Source: Bacteroidales bacterium
Lineage (GTDB): Bacteria; Bacteroidota; Bacteroidia; Bacteroidales; WCHB1-69
Length of the DNA: 64,000 nucleotides
Direction: 5' to 3'
NCBI GenBank assembly: GCA_017395245.1
Contig: JAFPVR010000083.1
Span: 1 to 64,000, forward strand
Shown: piece after piece, positions 55,601 through 64,000 of the stretch
How the letters are laid out: each line of letters starts with the position of its first letter
How positions within the stretch are numbered: the stretch's first letter is position 1
Translations under genes and position numbers: made by a program
The notes under the pieces: model-generated
The model's input: the letters and a program-made list of their open reading frames with translations, nothing else
Databases searched by the model: none
Told to the model about the DNA's origin: nothing

Positions 55601-58600
55601 TGCCTTCCTCAAATTGGGATCCTATCGGTAAAGAGAGCACTCCGTTTATGGGCATCTTTGAGGGCAATGGACACACCATAGCAGGTCTTAAGCAATCAAG
55701 TGTTCAATATGCAGGTCTGTTTAACTTTGTAAAGGGAGGAACCATCAACAATTTAAAACTAACAGGTATTAATGTGACCTCTTACCAACATGTGGGTGGC
55801 TTATGCACCTATTTGCAAAATGGTACTATTTCGAATTGCCAAGTCAGTGGTGTTGTCTCTTATGATGGTAATTATAATGACGGATCAACCAAGTATAAAG
55901 GATCTTTTGTGGGTACTATGAGTAATAAATCCCGTGTCGCCAATTGCTATAGCTTCGTTGAAGTGAAGTCCACTCTCGGAACCTATGCAGGTGGTATTGT
56001 CGGATATGCTTCGAGTACTGTTGATACCATCATTCATTGTACCAATGCAGGCCGAATATACGGTGCACCGTGTCAGGCAGGTATATGTGGTTATAACGGT
56101 GCTATTATCCAATGTGTGAACTATGGTTCCGTGGAGGGCATTTCTAGCGCACAACAAATTGCCGGTATTGTATCTGAAAGCGGTAGCGTTAAAGGCTGTG
56201 TGAACAGTGGTCGTATTAGCGTGCCTCAGTTGGGACAGGGTTGTAGGGTTGCAGGTATTTCATTGGGATCGGTCTACTATAGTTACAACGTGGGGGAGAT
56301 TATTGGCAATAATGCTACGAAAACAGTAGGTGTGAGTACGGGAGTTTGTACACAGTGCTATAATGCCGGAAAAGTTACGGGCGATCATCCATACGCAGTT
56401 ACCGATAATACTTCATCGACCCGATGCTATTACGACAACCAAATGTCGGTAAGCTTGACGGGAGTAGGTGAGTCGAAGGCAACGATTGATATGTGCGGCA
56501 ATCAATTGAAAGGTGATAATAATAATAAATTAAACCAAAGCCAATTCGTTTTCGCTACCAATATGTATCCTCGCGTAAAGGGTATAGAGAAAACCCCGGC
56601 TTCAAGGGCAACGGCCGCCCCGGTTATGTTGGGCGTGGACGAGACCGTATCCTTGGTAAACACCGATTTTCATTTGGGAGGCTGTGATTCCAATGTGGTA
56701 TGGACCTCTTCGGGATCCACTCTCGGAATCAGTACTACATGTACCACCAACCGACAAAAAGTCACGATTAATAGCATAGGTATGCCGGTGGTTTATGCCG
56801 CTGTTAACGATACAATATATAAACAAGTGAAATTGCAATCCAAATTCGAGGCAATTGTCATTAAAAATGCTACCGAGCTGGCCAATTTTAGAGATGGTAT
56901 TAATTCGGGTGCCATTTTCTACTATAGATCCGACTCTACTTTCCATACTACCAATCTGGGCGATACGTTGTTGCCTGTGCCTATCGGAGGTGAAGGTGTC
57001 ACGTTCCGTTTGGCAACCGATATCGATTTGGGTGGAACGACGTGGACCTCTATCGGAACCTCAACAAATGCGTTTAAGGGTTCCTTTGAAGGACAGAATT
57101 TCACCATCAGTGACTTCAAATTGGGAACGGGAAGTTATCAAGGTTTGTTTGGAAAGGTTATCGATGGTAATATTCAGGATCTGACCTTGACGAATGTGAC
57201 AACGGCTTCCACCGCTGGGCAATATTCGGCGGCCTTGTTGGGCTATATTAGTGGTAGTACGATTTACGATATCACGATTGAGAATTGTGAGATCATTGGT
57301 GGTAGTACCTATGCAGGAGCATTGGCCGGTTATGTCAGCCAAACGGGAATTTACAGGACACATTTGTACGGGAATACCATACAAGGTGCGGGAAACGTGG
57401 GTGGTATTATAGGAGCTGCCTCTATTGTGAGACTTGAGTCTTTTGAAAACAATCAGTGTACAATTAGTAGCACAGGTGCATATACAGGCGGTGTTATAGG
57501 AACCTTTAGTGGTAATACTTGTTATGTTTTGAACGGAACAGTTGCTGAACTCAATCTAACTTCAAGCAGTGCTAACACGGGTGGTATAGCTGGTTCTGCC
57601 AGCTCGGGAAGTATTTACAATGTTCATGTTGAAAGCGGTATAGTAGATGCTCATGCAGCGAATGTAGTGGGTGGCATTTTAGGGGCAGGTTCATGTATGA
57701 CGATCTACAGTTGTTCCAACAATGCCGATGTGAAAGGAAATAACTATGTTAGTGGTATTATGGGACGACAAAGTTCCTGTACTCCCGACTTATATGATGT
57801 TACCAATACGGGAGATGTCACGGGTAATGATTATGTGAGCGGTATCTTTTGCAATGAGTCAGCATCAGCCAGAAAATTAACGGTTTATAGGGCAGTCAAT
57901 GCAGGTAAAATTTCAGGACACAACTATGTGGCTGGTATTCGTGCCACGAACTCAATACTTTCGGGGAGTACAGTTTACAACAGTGTGAATTTGGGTGAGG
58001 TAGAAGGTAATAATTATGTAGGCGGTATCATTGCCAATAGTACAAACAATGTATATCAATGTATGAATGCCGGCCCAGTGCATGGCAACAAATATGTGGG
58101 CGGTATTGTGGGCAATCAAATCCAACCTTCCGGTTCCTCTTTCAAAACGAATAACTGTATTTCGGTTGGCCAGGTTTGGGGCAACGAGAATGTAGGTAAC
58201 ATTGCAGGTGCCTGTGACGAAGGTGCGGTGACCAACACCTATTACGACAATCAGATGTCCCCAGACTACAAGGGCATAGGTGCAACCTCTTCCGATGTGG
58301 CTGGCGTGACGGAGGGCCGTCTAACCAAAAACATGATTGGCTCGAACATAAGTGTAACAGGTTTCACGACGGCCACAGGCATTTATCCGCGTCCCAGTGC
58401 AATATCAAGTACAGATGGGGCCAAGGTGGCGGCCGCCCCAGTGGTGTTGCCGGATGATCCGGATGTGATCACACCCTACCTTATTCCGGGTTCGAGATCG
58501 TTCCTGATCACTCCCACTACGACGAACAATGTTGAATGGAACCGTATCGGTACGGCGTTGATAAAAGACGGCATCAACTTTAAACCGGACGAAGCAGGTC

Positions 58601-61600
58601 GTTGTAATTTGGAGGCATCCATTGGCGAAGTAGCGAAAAGTGTTACTTTTGTGGTGGGCGTGAGCAAAGAGTTACCGTGTATTATCAAAGACCAGACGGA
58701 ATTGGATCTTTTCACCCAATATGTGAATCAGGGTATTACGTTTTATTATGAGACTGACAACAAACACTTCAGGGCGACTAAACCTGCTGATCTGCTTACG
58801 GGTGTTACCATAAATCCTGGCGGAGCGGAAGCGTTCTTCAAATTGGATTTCGATCCCACCAGTTGGTCGGGTCGTATCGGTACGACCAAGCAGCCTTTCC
58901 TTGGTGACTTCAACGGCGGTGGCCATACCGTGAAGGGTGTCACCAGTGCCACAACGGACACTTGCGGCTTCTTCGGCTATAATGCCGGTACGATTTATGA
59001 TCTCACGATTGAGGATCCTGAGATGACCGATGCCTCCCACAATATGGTGGGTGCGCTTTGCGGTTTCAATACAGGTACCATTACCAACTGCCATGTGATT
59101 AACGGTACGGTGAAAGGTACCAAGTATGTGGGTGGATTAGTGGGACGTAACCAAGGCTATGTGGAATATTCACACAATAGTGCCACGGTGAGCGGTACGG
59201 ATTATGTGGCAGGTGTTGCCGGTAGCAATACCAATACGGTGCGTTATTGCTTTAACATGGGCGATATCAGTGCATCTGCCTCCAATTTAACCTACCTCGG
59301 CGGTGTGACGGGACAGTCTTCCACAAGTCTTTCTTATTGCTATAACGCCGGTAATATCACGGCAACCGGTGAAACCTCGAATAATGTGGGTGGCGTGACA
59401 GGTTATAATTCTGGCTCTACCTTTGGAAGCTGCTACAATATCGGAGAGGTGACCGTTTCTTCTACCAGCACCAAAATTGGTGGCGTGGCTGGTAACAGCG
59501 ACAAGGGCAATTCGTACATTTCTTCACTCGCATTCGACAGACAGTTGTGTACATTGACGAATGCATTCGAAGGTTCTGATGGTAATGCTACGGTGACAGG
59601 TACGCAAAATATGACAGGCTCCAGTTTGCAGTCTGTCTTGGGTTCCGACCACTGGGTTTACACTGATGGACTCTATCCGCGTTTGGCGACGATGGAGAAT
59701 TTGGAAGCTTCTGTTGTTTCGGCAACTCCGGTCAACTTGGTGGATGGTGAGAAAGTAACTTCTGTCAAACATGACTTCACGGTGAACAATGCCAACAATG
59801 TGATCTGGTCCGTAGATCCAACGACCTCTCAAATGGCCCTCAATATGGAGAATGTGCCTGCAGTCCAGATCAATCGTTGCGGTACCCCGACGCTTCTGGC
59901 CAAACAGGGTGCTGAGGGCAAAGAGGTGAAGAAGGTGGCTTTGTATATCGACTTTACCGCATCAGTGGAGACGAACGACACGGCTTGCGGTGGCGACAGC
60001 TACGAATGGGAGGTGAACCATGTCATCTATACCAGCACAGGCACGCTTATTTACAGTGCGTTGGAAGATGGTTGCCCGGTGGTTCACACCCTGCACCTGG
60101 TCATCCCTGACCCGTTAGTACTTTCTACATCCTATACCGATGAACAATGTTTCGAAGCTAAAGACGGAACGGCTTCGGTGGCCGTTACAGGTGGCTTTGG
60201 ACAATATCAATATGAATGGAAAAACAAGACCACCGGAAATGTGGTCGGCAACACAGCTACGGTTACAAATTTGGCTCCCGGAACCTATGTGATCAGGGTG
60301 ACAGACAAGAAGCCGGTGCCTAAGGAGGAAGGTGACGAGTATTGCTATGCCGAGGAAGAAGTAACCATCACAGCGGCGGAAGAACTGAAATTCAAATTGG
60401 ATACGCTCTATGCCGGCTGCTATGGCGCCGTGGACGGTATGTTTCAGGTTTCCGTAGAGGGTGGCATGCCGGGTTATACCTTGTCTTGGAAGAGAGATGG
60501 CCTTGAAGCTGGCAGCCGTTCCTTGTTAACCCCGCAAGACAACTTCGAGGTGAACAGCTTGCCGAATGGCGTCTATAGGTTGACAATTAAAGATTCAAAC
60601 AACTGTGCCATCACGTTGGACGATTTTACCATGGCTAATGATGCGCAGAAATATGTCATTACGGCGTACAGCGATTCTAAGCAGTACGATGGACAGACTT
60701 TGGATGCCGCCCAATATACGCTGAAGATTGGGGATGGCGATCCTATGCCCATCTCGACAAACACCAAATATATCTTTGGTAACGGGGATACGTTGAAAGT
60801 GCAAGTTCAAGCTGGTGATTGCTTGGATGCGGGTGTCTATCCCAATGCAGTGACCTCCTACAAGGTGGTGCGCGGAACTCAGGATGTGACGTGCAGCTAC
60901 AATTTTGAAATCCACGACGGTCTGGTTACCATTGAGAAACGCCATGTGACGTTGACCTCCCGCGACAGCCTCGCTTTCAGGAACACGGTAACAGGTTGCC
61001 TCCAACGCCAAGAAGTGGTCGTAACCGGTGATGGCTTCACGGATGTGGATGCAGGATTGATTTCTTATACGAATTGGGCGCAGATTTGTGATAATGGCGA
61101 TGTGGTTCCCAATGCATTTGAAATCAATTGGAATGGTGTGCATGCGGATAACTATGAGGTAACAACGAATTTCGGTACCCTGACCTTGATTGAAAATGGT
61201 ATCCTGAAGGTGACTGCGGTTGGCGTGGAGAAAACATACGATGCCGTTCCTGTTAACGTGAATCAGAATATCAATCAAAGCTATCACATTTCGGCATTCT
61301 ATGAACGTGATGTTGTGTTGCCGTCAACGGGCGCGACGGTGAAAGATACCATATTTTATACTATGGGTTCTAATAATACCATTCAAGGAGAAAGTGGTAT
61401 TCTTTATACGGTTAATGTGGTCATGAATGATGGCTATAGTTTTGAGGTGACCAATGCGGATACCGTGGAGAATAAGGTTACCTCCGTGACAGTAACAACG
61501 AACAGTGGTGAAGATATTACCTCGTCGTTTACGAAGGTGTTGAAGGACACGGCCTTGATCCAAATCAACCCGATTGAAATCACGATGACTTCCTATGGGG

Positions 61601-64000
61601 GTGAATGGACCTACGATGCTCAATCGCATTCCCGTCCGGGCGTCTCCATACAAGGCTCCTTCCATTCCAGTGATGTGGATATGGCTCCGGCGGCTAATAC
61701 AACGGTGACCAATGCCGGCAAATATATCAATACCATTACCTACGGCACCACCTCTTCCTTCAAGGAACAAAACTACAAAATCACCAAGAATGAAGATACG
61801 TTACTCATCCATAAACGCAAGCTCTATCTCAGAGGTGTGGACAAACTGGTGGATTATCAGAGCGGTGTGACCCAGTCCACGACGTTGTTTACCTATGACA
61901 ACCTGATTGCCGGACATACGGCGTCGGGCGTCAGCTATATCGCAGAGGGCGAGTCGGTGGGTGACCACACAGGTGTCTTCTCCGGCACTTTGGTGGTGAA
62001 GGATGCTGATAACAATGATGTTACCAATAACTACGACACTGTGCAACAGCCCGGTATTCTGGGTGTCCAGAGTCCTAATGCTTTGTTGAAGATCAAATCG
62101 GCGACCCAAAGTCGTGTGTATGACGGTACGGTATTCACCGCCCAGACCTACGAGGTGAACTATAAGGGCGTTCGCGTGAATCCGATCCCCACCGATCCTC
62201 ATCGTTTCAGACTCTCCTCCGGTGATACGGTGGAAGTGATTCCGACCGGTACGGGTGTTACGGGTCAGATTGATGTGGGTTCCGTGAAGAACACCTTTAC
62301 GCACCAGATTCATCCTATCGCCAACCATAGCCTGTACACCAATTTGGAGGGCGACACCGGTATGGTATCGGTGACCAAACGTTCGGTGACCCTCACCTCA
62401 GGTTCCTTGACCCGTGCATACAACGGCGGTGCGATCAGTAACAATACGGTGAGTGAGTCGGGAGCTCTCTTCGCCGATGGTGAAGGGGTGGATTATTATA
62501 CATATAATAACCCCGGCACTTGGACACAGAAAGGTGTATATCAAAACACCTTCACTTATACCCTAAAAGATAATACGAACCCGTCAAACTATGATATCGA
62601 ATCCGTTGCTGGTCTTCTGACGATCAACAAGGCCGTGTTGACGGTGACCGCCGACAACAAGACTCGCAAGTATGGTGAACCGAATGAGTTTACGTGTACC
62701 ATTACGGGATATGAGAATGGTGAAGATATAAGTGTGATCACCGGTTTCGATGGCATTACATACGAATGTCCTGCCGGTCAGTTCTCGAATATAGGCAACA
62801 ACTACGACATCACGCCGGTTGTTACAGGGCTAAGTGCCGATAACTACACCTTTGTTCCGGCCATTGGACATCTGACGATTGAGAAGAGACCGTTGACGGT
62901 AACGGCCAGCGCACCCAGTGTGGTGTATGACGGGCAGGTGCATGATCAGACCACCAATCCTCCGACCAGCGTGAATTACACCAATTTAGCCACTAATGAT
63001 GCGGTGACCTCTATTTCTTGGAATTACTCGCGTGTTCCGGGCGGTGATGAGCCCATGAACATTTCCGATATCAAGATTTTCCATACGGAGGGCTCGAGCA
63101 GTACTGAAGTGACGAACAATTATACCGCTTCGAGTGCAGGTTCCTATCTTACGATTACACCTAAAACGTTGAAGATAAAGGTTGATGATGCTACGAAACC
63201 GTACGATGGTCAACCGTTGGTGGCTTCCTCCTATACGATTGATAGTACTTATGGTTTAGCAGATGGGGATGTGATTGAAAATGTATTGTATACGGGTTTT
63301 CAAATCACAGTGGGACCCTCAACAGGTTCCATTAATACGACTGAATTGCGAGTGATTAACCCGATTACAGGTCTTAATGTATTTAAAAACAGTTATATAT
63401 TAGATTTGACCAATGCCAATTTGGAGGTTACTCCTAATGACAATATGGTCATCAACGTCTCGGATGCAAGCCAACAGTACAATGCTGACAATCTCAGCAT
63501 TGCGGCTACGGTGAGCGGTTATGCGGGAAAAACGGCACCTACTGTGCAATATGCTGAGAAGAACAACGGTACATGGGGTCAGTTTAGTTCCACCCAACCT
63601 TCTCGTAAGGATGTGGGTGAGACCGAAGTGAAGGTGCGCGCCACGTTAGCGAACCATAATACCAAGGAGAAAGAGTACAAGCTTACGGTAACGGAGGCTC
63701 CGCTGACCATTAGTTTAGTGGAGTCAAAGACTTTCGACGGTAAGATCTTTACCAGCACGTTTAGCGATGAAAACACCCATTTCGTGGTTACTGGGCTGAA
63801 AGGCAATGAACGTATCACTCAAGGAACAGTTACCAGTACAAGTGCTAACATAGGCACTTATACTTCCACCACCGGTACGGCAAATCCGTCCGACTTTGAA
63901 TGCTCGCGCTATCTTTCCAACTACCATGTTACGTATGTCTTGAATCAAACCATTTCGGAAGCCACCTTGAATATTGCGCTTACGGACAGCAAGACATACG
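52636..64000 (+). CDS. Giant modular surface protein: GLUG blocks, SprB-like and MBG repeats (3' partial)
   Basis: At least 3788 aa; the frame is open at the right edge. A signal peptide (MKKHLLLTLSICFALVMSAMA) precedes five long GLUG blocks beginning near residues 34, 424, 946, 1411 and 2016. Each opens with TxxELxxFxxxxNxG, an I/DIxL strand, a FxGxFxGxGHTIxGL-type turn and then many GGIVG/GGIIG repeats. A glycine-poor Ig-like stretch closes several blocks. Residues about 2496-2585 resemble the SprB repeat (GGFGQYQYEWKNKTTGNVVG...APGTYVIRVTDKK). From residue about 2676 at least ten MBG-type domains (YDGQTLDAA, YDAVPVNV, YDGTVFTA, YDGQVHDQ, YDGQPLVA and others) run to the edge. Fibrillar adhesin is the likely role; a T9SS sorting domain would be expected at its end. 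Confidence 0.9.
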   Translation, partial: MKKHLLLTLSICFALVMSAMAQTPDGTEANPYPIRTKAQLISLAERVNAGGEFYFTPTDSTYATTGANQYKIPDGALNTCFKLVDDIEFNSGDVAACAGVKQSGWTEWIRLGIGAHRFQGTLDGDFHVVSGIYVKQAEDVGFFGAISNATIKNIGVVNAYLGNTGDFTGGIIGRGLGGLIEKCFFAGTIETTGDRTGGIAGQVQGGITITTCYASASIQSYGTQVGGIVGWINAATPASNISNVYSSCIVHGDYQYTGGIVGDNTYNNANFTNCYFDKQLMELNYPAYGDGSPHETSEMTSNNWKPSADFAILGNGYYPYLGGFDINNKKIVLSVTPLVLPAGATLTDMSSVSAITLGGSSQGVTWTETERVGIGSLSGNTLNVTGECYVVLKATSGGVSRDYVLQVDKSPKLGTETNPFPIDTKEDLTTFRKGINTGAKFAYKHFTIPAKGENTCFLQTVDITLPNSNWESISNNANCAFKGTYDGGNHKVSGWTCSTEASALFSYTDGATIKNLTVHDAKSAVMASLIYSMQGGLVDNCHSTGSTVTKGGLVYQTASGSYSPVIQNSTNSNSFTSTWAGGIISVIRSEHNTVINCHNYGNINGSGSDAGVGGIVGGNPLSVSSELTITRCSNRGTITNTHTSKASYVGGILGHNGDNTTISYCRNIGDVRGAAQFIGGIAGVCGTGAVTYCYNLGRVYTHGTSAWIGQNMGGICGSGRNITYSFNAGKVTNRSGYATYAISAGATANVCFNAGDITGGTSGTYAFREETTNKETHYSIGRVRGNGTVYLGGCYYDATRVPPTYTGSSNATAYTVAQFNGTSSPFTASAHTDDWVCAANTYPRIKGLDTCRISKVLALPIVFSGNDNVDSVSQDFTIRSDWDIVWEIEGTSGATISAPVNNYQTVTLPTTKTGGNIILKARYEDTCYYRITLVMAVTAPTSALTVESLTELETLRTNINSGTAFTYKNTPVPAGGKGTTFSLTTDLTLPSSNWDPIGKESTPFMGIFEGNGHTIAGLKQSSVQYAGLFNFVKGGTINNLKLTGINVTSYQHVGGLCTYLQNGTISNCQVSGVVSYDGNYNDGSTKYKGSFVGTMSNKSRVANCYSFVEVKSTLGTYAGGIVGYASSTVDTIIHCTNAGRIYGAPCQAGICGYNGAIIQCVNYGSVEGISSAQQIAGIVSESGSVKGCVNSGRISVPQLGQGCRVAGISLGSVYYSYNVGEIIGNNATKTVGVSTGVCTQCYNAGKVTGDHPYAVTDNTSSTRCYYDNQMSVSLTGVGESKATIDMCGNQLKGDNNNKLNQSQFVFATNMYPRVKGIEKTPASRATAAPVMLGVDETVSLVNTDFHLGGCDSNVVWTSSGSTLGISTTCTTNRQKVTINSIGMPVVYAAVNDTIYKQVKLQSKFEAIVIKNATELANFRDGINSGAIFYYRSDSTFHTTNLGDTLLPVPIGGEGVTFRLATDIDLGGTTWTSIGTSTNAFKGSFEGQNFTISDFKLGTGSYQGLFGKVIDGNIQDLTLTNVTTASTAGQYSAALLGYISGSTIYDITIENCEIIGGSTYAGALAGYVSQTGIYRTHLYGNTIQGAGNVGGIIGAASIVRLESFENNQCTISSTGAYTGGVIGTFSGNTCYVLNGTVAELNLTSSSANTGGIAGSASSGSIYNVHVESGIVDAHAANVVGGILGAGSCMTIYSCSNNADVKGNNYVSGIMGRQSSCTPDLYDVTNTGDVTGNDYVSGIFCNESASARKLTVYRAVNAGKISGHNYVAGIRATNSILSGSTVYNSVNLGEVEGNNYVGGIIANSTNNVYQCMNAGPVHGNKYVGGIVGNQIQPSGSSFKTNNCISVGQVWGNENVGNIAGACDEGAVTNTYYDNQMSPDYKGIGATSSDVAGVTEGRLTKNMIGSNISVTGFTTATGIYPRPSAISSTDGAKVAAAPVVLPDDPDVITPYLIPGSRSFLITPTTTNNVEWNRIGTALIKDGINFKPDEAGRCNLEASIGEVAKSVTFVVGVSKELPCIIKDQTELDLFTQYVNQGITFYYETDNKHFRATKPADLLTGVTINPGGAEAFFKLDFDPTSWSGRIGTTKQPFLGDFNGGGHTVKGVTSATTDTCGFFGYNAGTIYDLTIEDPEMTDASHNMVGALCGFNTGTITNCHVINGTVKGTKYVGGLVGRNQGYVEYSHNSATVSGTDYVAGVAGSNTNTVRYCFNMGDISASASNLTYLGGVTGQSSTSLSYCYNAGNITATGETSNNVGGVTGYNSGSTFGSCYNIGEVTVSSTSTKIGGVAGNSDKGNSYISSLAFDRQLCTLTNAFEGSDGNATVTGTQNMTGSSLQSVLGSDHWVYTDGLYPRLATMENLEASVVSATPVNLVDGEKVTSVKHDFTVNNANNVIWSVDPTTSQMALNMENVPAVQINRCGTPTLLAKQGAEGKEVKKVALYIDFTASVETNDTACGGDSYEWEVNHVIYTSTGTLIYSALEDGCPVVHTLHLVIPDPLVLSTSYTDEQCFEAKDGTASVAVTGGFGQYQYEWKNKTTGNVVGNTATVTNLAPGTYVIRVTDKKPVPKEEGDEYCYAEEEVTITAAEELKFKLDTLYAGCYGAVDGMFQVSVEGGMPGYTLSWKRDGLEAGSRSLLTPQDNFEVNSLPNGVYRLTIKDSNNCAITLDDFTMANDAQKYVITAYSDSKQYDGQTLDAAQYTLKIGDGDPMPISTNTKYIFGNGDTLKVQVQAGDCLDAGVYPNAVTSYKVVRGTQDVTCSYNFEIHDGLVTIEKRHVTLTSRDSLAFRNTVTGCLQRQEVVVTGDGFTDVDAGLISYTNWAQICDNGDVVPNAFEINWNGVHADNYEVTTNFGTLTLIENGILKVTAVGVEKTYDAVPVNVNQNINQSYHISAFYERDVVLPSTGATVKDTIFYTMGSNNTIQGESGILYTVNVVMNDGYSFEVTNADTVENKVTSVTVTTNSGEDITSSFTKVLKDTALIQINPIEITMTSYGGEWTYDAQSHSRPGVSIQGSFHSSDVDMAPAANTTVTNAGKYINTITYGTTSSFKEQNYKITKNEDTLLIHKRKLYLRGVDKLVDYQSGVTQSTTLFTYDNLIAGHTASGVSYIAEGESVGDHTGVFSGTLVVKDADNNDVTNNYDTVQQPGILGVQSPNALLKIKSATQSRVYDGTVFTAQTYEVNYKGVRVNPIPTDPHRFRLSSGDTVEVIPTGTGVTGQIDVGSVKNTFTHQIHPIANHSLYTNLEGDTGMVSVTKRSVTLTSGSLTRAYNGGAISNNTVSESGALFADGEGVDYYTYNNPGTWTQKGVYQNTFTYTLKDNTNPSNYDIESVAGLLTINKAVLTVTADNKTRKYGEPNEFTCTITGYENGEDISVITGFDGITYECPAGQFSNIGNNYDITPVVTGLSADNYTFVPAIGHLTIEKRPLTVTASAPSVVYDGQVHDQTTNPPTSVNYTNLATNDAVTSISWNYSRVPGGDEPMNISDIKIFHTEGSSSTEVTNNYTASSAGSYLTITPKTLKIKVDDATKPYDGQPLVASSYTIDSTYGLADGDVIENVLYTGFQITVGPSTGSINTTELRVINPITGLNVFKNSYILDLTNANLEVTPNDNMVINVSDASQQYNADNLSIAATVSGYAGKTAPTVQYAEKNNGTWGQFSSTQPSRKDVGETEVKVRATLANHNTKEKEYKLTVTEAPLTISLVESKTFDGKIFTSTFSDENTHFVVTGLKGNERITQGTVTSTSANIGTYTSTTGTANPSDFECSRYLSNYHVTYVLNQTISEATLNIALTDSKTY

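Overview
The window is a piece of a Bacteroidales chromosome, probably from an uncultured host-associated or rumen-type member. The evidence is: promoters of the Bacteroidota form TAnnTTTG with almost no Shine-Dalgarno sequences; two proteins with type IX secretion (T9SS) C-terminal sorting domains; the phylum-typical gene string bamD-rpoZ-coaBC-DUF4835-recN; and many DUF families largely confined to this phylum. Species cannot be named from the sequence alone.

Layout. 1-2200: end of an unknown exported-type protein, a low-molecular-weight tyrosine phosphatase, a decaying 22-bp tandem array, and an IS200-like/REP-associated (RAYT-type) transposase between inverted palindromic modules. 2200-6850 (minus): a polysaccharide O-acetylation cassette (MBOAT plus two SGNH proteins). 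7030-13750: tRNA(CAU), lipoprotein esterase, rpsT, thioesterase, SpoU methyltransferase, class A PBP, DUF975 membrane protein. 13800-22000 (minus): AAA ATPase, two DUF3857/transglutaminase-like proteins around a polytopic membrane protein, a LuxR-type regulator with a degenerate receiver overlapping a hemerythrin-domain protein. 22100-26135: a 1330-aa T9SS surface protein. 26248-35141 (minus): a long operon-like run bamD, rpoZ, coaBC, DUF4835/PorD, recN, outer-membrane barrel, xseB, trmD, O-antigen-ligase-like protein, esterase. 35213-38795: DUF6913-dapA, DUF2442/DUF4160 pair, two small membrane proteins. 38829-46127 (minus): T9SS esterase, PG0541-like PII protein and an RND efflux operon (TolC, adaptor, permease). 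46128-46996: repeat-dense non-coding block. 46997-51510: ygiQ-type radical SAM protein, heavy-metal P-type ATPase, Fur-family regulator. 51511-64000: a G10-tract leader region, a small HTH protein, and an enormous GLUG/SprB/MBG-repeat surface protein that runs off the window (more than 3780 aa).

The most unusual signal lies between genes. At least four classes of small repeats recur: (A) CCTAGGG...CCCTAGG hairpin modules, which also bracket the RAYT-like gene; (B) CCCCACA...TGTGGGG modules with the same two-hairpin plus AAGGAA plan; (C) 28-bp GTAGAGACG...CGTCTCTAC palindromes; and (D) heptameric tandem arrays sitting on or beside stop codons, most carrying a stop trinucleotide in every 7-nt unit, so that three units place stops in all three frames. 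One heptamer array lies inside a P-type ATPase gene, and another repeat forms the 3' end of dapA. These observations rest on reading the sequence; protein names rest on motif recognition without database searches.
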